This document shows positions 1 to 5,849 of a stretch of 12,056 nt of DNA, in pieces. The number at the start of each line of letters is the position of its first letter. Position 1 is the first letter of the stretch. A model generated the notes under the pieces. The model was not told where the DNA came from. It saw nothing but the letters and a program-made list of their open reading frames with translations, and searched no databases. A program made the position numbers and the translations under genes. Source of the DNA: Acidimicrobiia bacterium UBA6912 (GTDB taxonomy: Bacteria; Actinomycetota; Acidimicrobiia; Spongiisociales; UBA5794); contig DKBA01000080.1 in the NCBI GenBank assembly GCA_002450985.1, forward strand, positions 9,397 to 21,452, written 5' to 3'.

Positions 1-672
1 GTTCTCGTCGTGGATCTGGACCCTCAAGGGAACACCACCTCGGGTCTCGGTGTCGACAGGTCCGACCTCTCCGGCTCGACCTACGAGGTGCTCGTCGCCG
101 AACTCCCTCTCGAAGAGGCCCTGGAGCCGACCTCTGTTCGCGATCTGTTCCTCGTGCCGGCCAACATCAACCTCGCCGGGGCCGAGATCGAGCTCGTGAG
201 CATGTTCTCCCGTGAGACACGCCTACGGCAGGCGGTGGACAAGGTGCGCACCGAGTACGACTTCGTTCTCATCGACTGCCCACCGTCGCTGGGATTGCTC
301 ACCGTCAACGGACTCGCCGCAGCCGACGAGGTGCTCATCCCGATCCAGTGTGAGTACTACGCGCTCGAGGGCGTTGGGCAGCTCATGCGCAACGTGCAGC
401 TGGTGCAGCGAAACCTCAACCCTCAGCTCGAGGTTGAGGGAGTGCTTCTGACCATGTTCGACGGGCGGACGACCCTGGCTGCCGACGTCGCAGAACAGGT
501 CCGCTCCCACTTCGGTGACACTACCTATCGCACGATAATCCCACGCACCGTCAGGCTCAGTGAGGCACCGTCATACGGCGAACCGATCGAGGCCTACGAC
601 CCGATGTCGCGAGGTGCGATCGCCTACAGGGAGCTGGCACGCGAGTTCAGGAGGCGTCATGGCCGCACGTAA
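1..672 (+). CDS. parA: Chromosome partitioning ATPase ParA (5' end outside window)
   Basis: This is the C-terminal 223 residues of a ParA/Soj-type deviant Walker ATPase. With ParB it segregates the replicated origin region by cycling on and off the nucleoid. The reading frame is open at base 1, so the P-loop (KGGxGKTT type) lies upstream of the window. What remains starts in the VDLDPQGN switch I strand and contains the Walker B-like FVLIDCPPSLG segment (about bases 259-297), then a complete ParA C-terminal helical region ending at TAA 670-672. The stop lies 14 bp inside parB, so the two are an operon and probably translationally coupled. A GTG at base 10 could be misread as a start, but the preceding codons VLV belong to the same conserved strand, so it is internal. 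I am very sure of the family. Confidence 0.96.
   Translation, partial: VLVVDLDPQGNTTSGLGVDRSDLSGSTYEVLVAELPLEEALEPTSVRDLFLVPANINLAGAEIELVSMFSRETRLRQAVDKVRTEYDFVLIDCPPSLGLLTVNGLAAADEVLIPIQCEYYALEGVGQLMRNVQLVQRNLNPQLEVEGVLLTMFDGRTTLAADVAEQVRSHFGDTTYRTIIPRTVRLSEAPSYGEPIEAYDPMSRGAIAYRELAREFRRRHGRT
649..654 (+). promoter_or_regulatory. Strong Shine-Dalgarno site of parB inside the 3' end of parA
   Basis: A perfect AGGAGG hexamer sits 4 bases before the ATG at 659. It fixes the parB start, although the same frame is open further upstream to 560. It is the strongest ribosome binding site that I see in the window; most other genes here have weak or no Shine-Dalgarno sequence. Confidence 0.85.
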
Positions 673-1510
673 GAGCGGGTTGGGGAGAGGGCTCGACGCC
701 CTGCTGCCGGTCGATCGGCCCGAGACGGGCTTCGCCACCATCCCGCTCGAACGCATCGACGCCAATCCGCAGCAGCCGCGCAAACACTTCGACGACGAGG
801 GTCTGGCTGCCCTGGCGGCCTCTATGCGCGAGGTCGGGGTGCTCCAACCCATCGTCGTCAGGAGGTCGGGCGACGGGGAGGGCTACGAGCTCGTCGCCGG
901 GGAGCGACGCTGCCGCGCCGCTCGGCTCGCCGGCCTGGACGAGATCCCGGCGATCGTGCGCAGCGATGTCGATGCGATGCACAGCCTGACCGAGGCCCTC
1001 ATCGAGAACGTCCAGCGCGAGGACCTCAGCCCTCTGGAGGAGGCGGCGGCCTACCGCCAGCTCATCGACGACTTCGGTCTGACCCACGACGCAGTGGCGT
1101 CGGCCGTCGGCAAGAGCCGGAGCGCCGTGACCAACATGCTCCGGCTGCTCCAACTGCCCGCTGCGGTGCAGGGTCTCCTGGAACGCGGCGAGATCTCGGC
1201 GGGGCACGCACGTGCGCTGCTTGCGCTCGACGACGAGGCCTACGCCGCCCACATCGCCGGGCGGTGCGCCGAAGAGGGATGGTCGGTGCGCCAAGTAGAG
1301 GACGCGGTTCGGGCGCGTACCCGCCCAGAGCCGTCTCGGCCTTCGGTCACCGCGGTGCGGCCGGCGGCGATCATCGAATTGGAGACGCGGCTCGCCGAGC
1401 ACCTGGGAACCAGGGTCAAGATCGATTACGGGTCGCGTGGCGGCAAGGTCACCGTCCGGTTCAGCTCACTCGACGACCTCGAGCGGATCTACCGCAAGTT
1501 CTACGGTTGA
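659..1510 (+). CDS. parB: Chromosome partitioning protein ParB
   Basis: This is a 283-residue ParB/Spo0J CTPase clamp, which loads at parS sites near the origin and is acted on by ParA. The N-terminus MAARKSGLGRGLDALL is the basic ParA-interaction motif. The CTP-binding core contains ELVAGERRCRAARLAG (about residues 78-93, the GERRxRA box) and ENVQREDLSP. A helix-turn-helix follows at about 138-160 (LTHDAVASAVGKSRSAVTNM), and a C-terminal dimerisation segment ends in RIYRKFYG. Length is normal for chromosomal ParB. The start is set by AGGAGG at 649-654. The gene overlaps the parA stop by 14 bp and converges on the cwlM-like gene with a 34-bp gap. No canonical parS 16-mer was found in the window, so the sites must lie elsewhere. 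Confidence 0.97.
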   Translation: MAARKSGLGRGLDALLPVDRPETGFATIPLERIDANPQQPRKHFDDEGLAALAASMREVGVLQPIVVRRSGDGEGYELVAGERRCRAARLAGLDEIPAIVRSDVDAMHSLTEALIENVQREDLSPLEEAAAYRQLIDDFGLTHDAVASAVGKSRSAVTNMLRLLQLPAAVQGLLERGEISAGHARALLALDDEAYAAHIAGRCAEEGWSVRQVEDAVRARTRPEPSRPSVTAVRPAAIIELETRLAEHLGTRVKIDYGSRGGKVTVRFSSLDDLERIYRKFYG

Positions 1511-1530
1511 CGTATCCGTAGCCCGTAGCC
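1511..1530. repeat. Short heptad repeat between parB and the cwlM-like gene
   Basis: The 34-bp gap between the convergent stops starts with CGTATC followed by CGTAGCC twice in direct succession (1517-1523 and 1524-1530). It does not form a hairpin with a U-tract, so it is not a recognisable intrinsic terminator for either gene. A related set of heptads occurs after the deacetylase gene at 9055-9082. Function unknown. Confidence 0.6.
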
Positions 1531-1544
1531 GTGGATGCCGGTGC

Positions 1545-2525
1545 TCAGCGCGATTCGGCGGGATCCGCATCGCGGGGTGCGGCCAGCAGGGAGACGATCG
1601 CTCTCGCCGCTTCCCGCCCCAACCGTCCGGTCATCTGGACGACGCACACGACGATCGCGGGCTCCCGCGTGTCCTTGAGCATCGCCGTCGCACGACCCGA
1701 GGCCGGGACGTTCAGATGGTCGGCGACGGCGGCGGCCAGCTTCTCGCCCGCCGCCGAATGGCTGTGCTGTGACGCGAAGTAGAAGACGGCGTCTGTGCCG
1801 TCCTGCGGCACGGCGAAGGAGACGACGAAGTCGACGCCGAGGCGATTGGCCCGCAGGGCTCGAACTCGCTCTGTCGGGAAGGTGTCGGCGCTGCGCGAGA
1901 AGATCGGCACTCCTCCCAATATCTGGATGGCACGGCCGAACTCGAGGGCGGCGCTCCAGGTGGCCTCCGCCTCGGTCTCGTCGCGGCAATAGGCGTCGAC
2001 GTACACCCGCTGACCGGCCACGGTGCGGGGGAGTGCGGCCAGCCACTGGCGTTCCCGCACGCCTTCGCGCCCCGGCTTCGCCGTGGCGCGCGACATGAGG
2101 TCGAGCTCCGTGACCACCTCGCGGCCGACGATGCCGTCTTCGGCCATACGACGGTTCGCCTGGAAGTCGAGCACCGCTCGCAGGGTGTCTGGCCCGAAGA
2201 TCCCATCCACCTTTCCGGCATCGAAGCCCAGCGAGTTCAGACGGCGCTGCAACTCGGCGACGTCGTCGCCCCGCATCATGGGTACTCGGTGGTACAGCAT
2301 CCGGCTGCCGAGGGCGAAGCCGGCGTCGACGAGGGTTCGCCACGTGTCGGGACCCACGATGCCGTCGGCGGCCAGACCACGAGCCGACTGGAAGTCCGCC
2401 ACTGCCGCGTGGGTGCCGTCCCCGAAGAAGCCGCGGCGATCGGCGGACGGATGACCGAGGGCAGAGAGCCGGTCCTGGATGTCCCGGACCGGCTCTCCTT
2501 CGTCGCCTTTGCGATAGAGCCTCAC
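1545..2525 (-). CDS. cwlM: CwlM-like protein: two peptidoglycan-binding domains plus a degenerate amidase_3 domain
   Basis: The 326-residue product has two PG_binding_1 repeats (about residues 5-67 and 84-143; signatures DGIVGPDTW and DGIFGPDTL), then an N-acetylmuramoyl-L-alanine amidase_3-like domain (about 172-316). No signal peptide is visible, so it should be cytoplasmic. The amidase active site is lost: the DPGHGG zinc histidine is Cys180 (VDAYCRDE), the SIHAN histidine is Phe237 (VVSFAV), and the LVE catalytic glutamate is Cys294 (IVVCVV). Mycobacterial CwlM, encoded at the same place, is a cytoplasmic non-lytic regulator that stimulates MurA; I infer a similar role. The start is GTG; an in-frame stop at 2529-2531 excludes anything upstream. 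It follows trxA by 25 bp and is probably co-transcribed with it. Family certain, regulatory role inferred. Confidence 0.9.
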   Translation of the reverse strand: MRLYRKGDEGEPVRDIQDRLSALGHPSADRRGFFGDGTHAAVADFQSARGLAADGIVGPDTWRTLVDAGFALGSRMLYHRVPMMRGDDVAELQRRLNSLGFDAGKVDGIFGPDTLRAVLDFQANRRMAEDGIVGREVVTELDLMSRATAKPGREGVRERQWLAALPRTVAGQRVYVDAYCRDETEAEATWSAALEFGRAIQILGGVPIFSRSADTFPTERVRALRANRLGVDFVVSFAVPQDGTDAVFYFASQHSHSAAGEKLAAAVADHLNVPASGRATAMLKDTREPAIVVCVVQMTGRLGREAARAIVSLLAAPRDADPAESR

Positions 2526-2550
2526 GGCTCAATCGTCTCACATGTCGAGC

Positions 2551-2877
2551 TCAGGCGAGGTAATCGCGGAGCTCGGACTCGAGCTGTGCCTTCGAGCGGG
2601 CGCCGACGAGCCGCTTCCGCTCGACGCCGCCCTGGAAGACGATCATCGTCGGGATGCTCATCACCTCGTAGGTCATGGCCGTCTGCTGGTTCTCGTCGAC
2701 GTTGAGCTTGGCAACGGACAGCCGGCCGCTGTGGGCACCGGCGAGATCCTCGAGCGGTCCGTTCATCATCTTGCACGGACCGCACCACTCGGCCCAGAAG
2801 TCGACCAGCACGGGGGTGTCCGAGCTGATCAAATCGGTGAAGTTCTGGTCGTTAGCGACCACGGTGTTCTGTCCCAT
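2551..2877 (-). CDS. trxA: Thioredoxin
   Basis: This is a 108-residue classical thioredoxin that reduces cytoplasmic protein disulfides using electrons from the thioredoxin reductase encoded upstream. The redox motif WCGPC is at residues 31-35 and the cis-proline loop is MSIPTM with Pro76; length matches Trx1 proteins. The ATG has no Shine-Dalgarno sequence at normal spacing; AGGAGG lies 25 bases before it and can be hidden in a hairpin (see 2887-2908). It is separated from trxB by 125 bp holding a probable SigR/SigH-type promoter, so it can be induced apart from trxB. The cwlM-like gene follows 25 bp downstream. Confidence 0.97.
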   Translation of the reverse strand: MGQNTVVANDQNFTDLISSDTPVLVDFWAEWCGPCKMMNGPLEDLAGAHSGRLSVAKLNVDENQQTAMTYEVMSIPTMIVFQGGVERKRLVGARSKAQLESELRDYLA

Positions 2878-2886
2878 GAGCGTCGG

Positions 2887-2908
2887 CCCAGGAGGGCCTC
2901 CACCTCCT
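2887..2908 (-). promoter_or_regulatory. Hairpin-prone leader of trxA with a buried Shine-Dalgarno sequence
   Basis: In the trxA sense strand AGGAGG (2908-2903) is followed after a 7-base loop by its exact complement CCTCCT (2895-2890). An alternative hairpin, GGCCC-TCCT-GGGCC, uses the same CCTCC bases and would free AGGAGG while looping out 14 bases of the otherwise too-long spacer to the ATG at 2877. The two folds exclude each other. The sequences are plain to see; that they regulate translation is inference, and GC-rich DNA yields such pairs by chance. Confidence 0.4.
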
Positions 2909-2969
2909 CGAATCTGTCATCACCGGATCCCGGCGTCCGGGTCATCGTCATGCAGCGTCGACGATACCC

Positions 2970-2995
2970 AACCTCGTTCCGGTAGCGATCATTCC
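2970..2995 (-). promoter_or_regulatory. SigR/SigH-type (disulfide stress) promoter of trxA-cwlM
   Basis: Reading the minus strand, GGAAT (2995-2991) is followed by exactly 18 bases and then GTTG (2972-2969). This fits the GGGAAT/GGAAY-N18-GTT consensus of Streptomyces SigR and mycobacterial SigH, whose known targets include thioredoxin genes. It lies wholly in the trxB-trxA gap, so the expected start near 2964 would give an mRNA with a leader of about 87 bases. The match is seen directly; use by a SigR-like factor is inferred. Whether the ECF factor encoded at 5252-5815 recognises it is unknown. Confidence 0.7.
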
Positions 2996-3002
2996 TACGT
3001 GC

Positions 3003-3923
3003 TCAACCGTGCTGACTCTCGAGCCACCTCTCCGCATCGATTGCCGCCCGGCAGCCCATCCCGGCCGCGGTGATCGCCTGGCGGTAGACCTTGTCGACGA
3101 CGTCGCCTGCGGCGAAGACGCCGTCGACGGATGTCACGGAGTTGTCACCGGTGAGGATGTACCCGGCCTCGTCCGTCTCGACCTGTCCGGCGAACACGGC
3201 GGTGTTGGGATCGTGACCGATGGCCATGAACACCCCCTCGACCGGCAGCTCGGACACGGAGTCCTTCACGCGGTCGCGCAGTCGCAGACCGGTGACGCCC
3301 GTGTCGCCGAGGATCTCCTCGACGACGGTGTTCCAGATCACCTCGATCTTCGGGTGTTCCAGCGCACGGTTGGCCATGATCTTCGAGGCGCGGAACTCGT
3401 CGCGACGGTGGATGATGGTCACCTTCGAGGCGAACTTCGTGAGGAAGAGCGCTTCCTCCATGGCGCTATCGCCACCACCGACGACGGCGATCTCCTTGTC
3501 GCGGAAGAAGAACCCGTCGCAGGTGGCGCACGCCGAGACACCGTAGCCCCGTAGCTTCTCCTCGCCCGGGACGTCGAGCCAGCGGGCGGACGCACCGGTG
3601 GAGATGATGATCGAGTCGCTCTCGTACAGGTCCTCGTCGACCCAGACCTTGAAGGGGCGAGACGAGAAGTCGACACGGGTGACGTCGGAGCTGATGATCC
3701 GGGTGCCAAACCGTTCTGCCTGCTTGCGGAACTGCTCCATCAGCTCCGGTCCCATGATGCCGTCGGGGAAACCCGGGTAGTTCTCGACGTCGGTGGTCAG
3801 CATCAGCTGGCCGCCGCGCTGGAAGCCCTCGATCATGAGGGGGTCGAGGTCGGCGCGGGCGGCGTAGATCGCCGCCGTGATCCCGGCGGGACCCGACCCG
3901 ATGATCAGTACCTTCTCAGGCAT
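3003..3923 (-). CDS. trxB: Thioredoxin reductase (FAD/NADPH)
   Basis: The 306-residue enzyme transfers electrons from NADPH through FAD and a CxxC pair to thioredoxin. Visible motifs are the FAD-binding GSGPAG (about residues 9-14), the redox centre ACATCDG (Cys132, Cys135), the NADPH-binding VGGGDSAMEEA (about 148-158) with HRRDEFRA (172-179, the NADPH-phosphate-binding basic residues), and the C-terminal FAD motif GVFAAGDV. Length is typical of low-molecular-weight TrxR. The frame is open to 3992, but ATG at 3923 is chosen because it starts the conserved FAD strand and is preceded by GGGAGAGGA. It overlaps the stop of the upstream small membrane protein by 8 bp (ATGCCTGA), which implies coupled translation. 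Confidence 0.97.
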   Translation of the reverse strand: MPEKVLIIGSGPAGITAAIYAARADLDPLMIEGFQRGGQLMLTTDVENYPGFPDGIMGPELMEQFRKQAERFGTRIISSDVTRVDFSSRPFKVWVDEDLYESDSIIISTGASARWLDVPGEEKLRGYGVSACATCDGFFFRDKEIAVVGGGDSAMEEALFLTKFASKVTIIHRRDEFRASKIMANRALEHPKIEVIWNTVVEEILGDTGVTGLRLRDRVKDSVSELPVEGVFMAIGHDPNTAVFAGQVETDEAGYILTGDNSVTSVDGVFAAGDVVDKVYRQAITAAGMGCRAAIDAERWLESQHG

Positions 3924-4230
3924 TCGTGTCCTCTCCCATGCTCCCGGCCCCTGGAGCCGCAGGTGGTGTTCGCTTGGCCCACAAGAACGCACCGACGATC
4001 ACGAATAATCCCCCGAGGATGAGGTAGGCGATCTCAACGGTCGTGATCTCGGCGAGGAGGCGAAAGAGACCGACGACGAGGAATACGACGAGAATGAAGG
4101 CGAGCATGCCGACCACCAGGCCGACGGCCGTCCACGTTGCGGCATTGCGTACGCGGTCGACCGAGAGGCTGCGGATCTGGGCAGCGGTGCTCTCGAGGAA
4201 GTCGGCGATCTTGGTTGGGTAATCATCCAT
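3916..4230 (-). CDS. Small two-helix membrane protein (holin-superfamily/DUF1469-like)
   Basis: This 104-residue protein has a short charged N-terminal helix (about residues 5-30), two hydrophobic segments (about 33-57 and 67-85) and a polar, proline/glycine-containing tail. That layout resembles the phage-holin-III/DUF1469 small membrane proteins common in actinobacteria, whose function is unknown. The frame is open to 4320, but ATG at 4230 (MDDYPTKIADF) is favoured because the upstream residues look like translated non-coding DNA. It has no clear Shine-Dalgarno sequence; a TAAGCT hexamer 10 bases before the ATG could start a nearly leaderless transcript. Its stop overlaps the trxB start by 8 bp, so it should be co-translated with trxB. 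It has no counterpart in the M. tuberculosis locus. Confidence 0.8.
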   Translation of the reverse strand: MDDYPTKIADFLESTAAQIRSLSVDRVRNAATWTAVGLVVGMLAFILVVFLVVGLFRLLAEITTVEIAYLILGGLFVIVGAFLWAKRTPPAAPGAGSMGEDTNA

Positions 4231-4332
4231 AACCCGGTCGAGCTTAGAGCACGCGCCCCCCGGTACGAGAGTGCGGGCGGCAACGGCCTCGGCCGAGCCG
4301 GGCTTTTCCCCCGGCGCCACGGGCGAGAGCGG
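4231..4332 (-). other. Intergenic region before the small membrane protein gene, with hairpin and possible -10 box
   Basis: This 102-bp gap is the first real break in the minus-strand run downstream of the sigma/anti-sigma pair. It holds a 6-bp stem, GCCGGG (4297-4302) with CCCGGC (4310-4315) and a 7-base loop, and beside it the 10-bp palindrome CTCGGCCGAG. The hairpin lacks a following U-tract in the minus sense, so at most it attenuates or stabilises the mRNA. TAAGCT on the minus strand (4246-4241) fits TANNNT and could be a -10 element; I see no good -35 hexamer. Confidence 0.4.
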
Positions 4333-5235
4333 CTACGGCAGGGTCTCCACAGGGCGGCACGACACCGGATCGTGGGCGACGAGCGCAAGGCCTCCGTCGG
4401 CGAGCTCGTGGACCGTCACGGTCACATACACGGTTCCCCCGGCATCGCCTCCGGCACCCGGGTCGGGAGACACGACGAGGCTGCCGAGCGTGAACGCCTC
4501 CGCCGTATCACCGACCTCCGTCTGGCCTTGTTCCACGCAGACGTCGGAGTCGTCGGGGGGCCCGGCCTCGGTCAGGTCGTAGAGCTCGGCGACGCGCTGC
4601 CGGGACACCTCCGGATCGCGGGCGGAATCCTCGATGATGCTCCGCAGATCGGTGAGGGTCGGGGCGGAGTCGAGGTCGAGGCCGCCATCGGCAGCCGTCA
4701 CCTCGTCGTCGCCGGCGAATGCAAGGGTGGTCGGGGGCACCGTTGCGTCCGGGGCCCCGGTCTCCGGGACCGCCTCCTGCATGCGTGCCGCGGGGGCGAG
4801 CCCGGCGGCCTCCTCGGACGCCGCCGTCGTCGTGGTGGCGCTGAACGCGAGCATGTCGAGGCTCTCGGATGCTTCGTCGTCGCCGCCACCGAGGAGGTCC
4901 ATCGCCGGCGCCACGAGCACGAGGGCGAGGATGATGGCAGCGATCGAGAAGGCGGGAGCCCACGACAGGCGGCGGCGTGCCCGGGGGGCGCGGACGGGAG
5001 CAGGCTCCCGGTCGTGACCGAGCTCGGCGTCGAGGCGTCGCATCAACCGGACGGACTCGAGCTCGGTGAGTGCCACCGGTGGCGCGGCGCGGAGGACGGT
5101 GAGGGCGACGGACTGCGCCGCGAGGTCGGCGGAGCACTCGGGGCACTCGGCGACGGCGGCACGCTCGGCATCGGACACGTCGCCGCCCTCGGCGATCGCC
5201 ATGATCAGTTCTGGGTCGTGGTCGTGGTGAATCAT
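4333..5235 (-). CDS. Membrane-anchored anti-sigma factor for the adjacent ECF sigma
   Basis: This 300-residue single-pass protein has a cytoplasmic N-terminus of about 90 residues with CPEC (Cys31, Cys34), resembling the CxxC of zinc anti-sigma domains. The usual histidine four residues before the first cysteine is alanine here; histidines at 3, 4 and 6 could substitute. One TM helix lies at about 92-114 (WAPAFSIAAIILALVLVAPA) after a basic RAPRARRR stop, followed by an extracytoplasmic part of about 185 residues that is Thr/Ala/Asp rich, with two cysteines near 233 and 293 that could form a disulfide. It lies 16 bp after the sigma gene and matches RsmA (Rv3912) of M. tuberculosis by position. 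The C-terminal domain is unrecognised. Anti-sigma function is inferred from architecture and context. Confidence 0.85.
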   Translation of the reverse strand: MIHHDHDPELIMAIAEGGDVSDAERAAVAECPECSADLAAQSVALTVLRAAPPVALTELESVRLMRRLDAELGHDREPAPVRAPRARRRLSWAPAFSIAAIILALVLVAPAMDLLGGGDDEASESLDMLAFSATTTTAASEEAAGLAPAARMQEAVPETGAPDATVPPTTLAFAGDDEVTAADGGLDLDSAPTLTDLRSIIEDSARDPEVSRQRVAELYDLTEAGPPDDSDVCVEQGQTEVGDTAEAFTLGSLVVSPDPGAGGDAGGTVYVTVTVHELADGGLALVAHDPVSCRPVETLP

Positions 5236-5251
5236 CGGTCTCGCTGTGTTC

Positions 5252-5815
5252 TCACGTGTGACGTCCGTCGGTGGGGCGGAGGTTCCCGAGGTGCTCGGCC
5301 AGCAGCCTTCTCCCGCGGAACACGCGCGACTTGACCGTGCCGATGGGCACCCCGAGGGCTTCGGCAGCCGTCTCCAGACTGAGTCCCTGGAGATCGACGA
5401 GGACGACCGCGGCCCGGAACTCGGGCGCCACGGCGGCGAGGGCCTCCTCGATGGCGGGTCGGACCTCGGCGGCCTCGAACGGATCCGCAGCGTGCGGGTC
5501 GGACAGCTCGAGCGTCTCGGGGAGCTGATCCGCGGGCTTGCGCTGGCGGCGGCGCAGGTGGTCGTAGCAGACGTTCACGGTCACCCGGTACAGCCAGGTG
5601 GAGAAGGCTGCTTCCGCCTTGAAGCGATCCGCCTTGCGGAACAGCATGACGAAGGTGTCCTGCATCGCATCGAGGGCCGCGTCGCGGTCGCGCAGCATGC
5701 GCAGGCACACGGCGAAGACACGGTCCTGATGCCGGCGAACGAGGTCGTCGAAGGCACCTAGGTCGCCGGCGACGTACCGTTCGACGAGAGCGATGTCCTG
5801 TGCTCGGTCGGTCAT
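5252..5815 (-). CDS. sigM: ECF-family RNA polymerase sigma factor (SigM-like)
   Basis: The 187-residue group 4 sigma factor directs RNA polymerase to stress promoters and is held inactive by a partner anti-sigma. Region 2 spans about residues 10-90 (DLVRRHQDRVFAVCLRML; DAMQDTFVMLFRKADRF; FSTWLYRVTVNVCYDHLRRR), and region 4 about 118-175, with the helix-turn-helix SLETAAEALGVPIGTVKSRV. The frame runs open to 5947 into the preceding gene, but ATG at 5815 (MTDRAQDIALVERY) fits the family. It follows the pseudokinase gene by 34 bp and precedes the anti-sigma gene by 16 bp. The sigM name rests on synteny with Rv3911. I found no autoregulatory GGAAC/T-type promoter just upstream. Confidence 0.93.
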   Translation of the reverse strand: MTDRAQDIALVERYVAGDLGAFDDLVRRHQDRVFAVCLRMLRDRDAALDAMQDTFVMLFRKADRFKAEAAFSTWLYRVTVNVCYDHLRRRQRKPADQLPETLELSDPHAADPFEAAEVRPAIEEALAAVAPEFRAAVVLVDLQGLSLETAAEALGVPIGTVKSRVFRGRRLLAEHLGNLRPTDGRHT

Positions 5816-5849
5816 GCGGTGCCGATTCTCGTCACCCCGGCCGTGGAAG

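Noticed and set aside
1501..2541. 346-codon minus-strand frame parallel to the cwlM-like gene
   Set aside because: It is Arg-rich shadow sequence in another frame of the same strand; the 326-residue frame carries the peptidoglycan-binding motifs.
4297..4315. Intrinsic terminator between anti-sigma and small membrane protein genes
   Set aside because: The stem is real, but no U-tract follows in the minus-strand sense, so I list it only as a hairpin.
5250..5265. Possible parS site around TCACGTG
   Set aside because: Only the central TCACGTG matches; the flanks do not give the GTTTCACGTGAAAC inverted repeat. The CACGTG cores near 2342 and 9126 fail in the same way.
4372..5334. 320-codon plus-strand frame opposite the anti-sigma gene
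   Set aside because: Gly/Arg-rich antisense shadow without recognisable domains.
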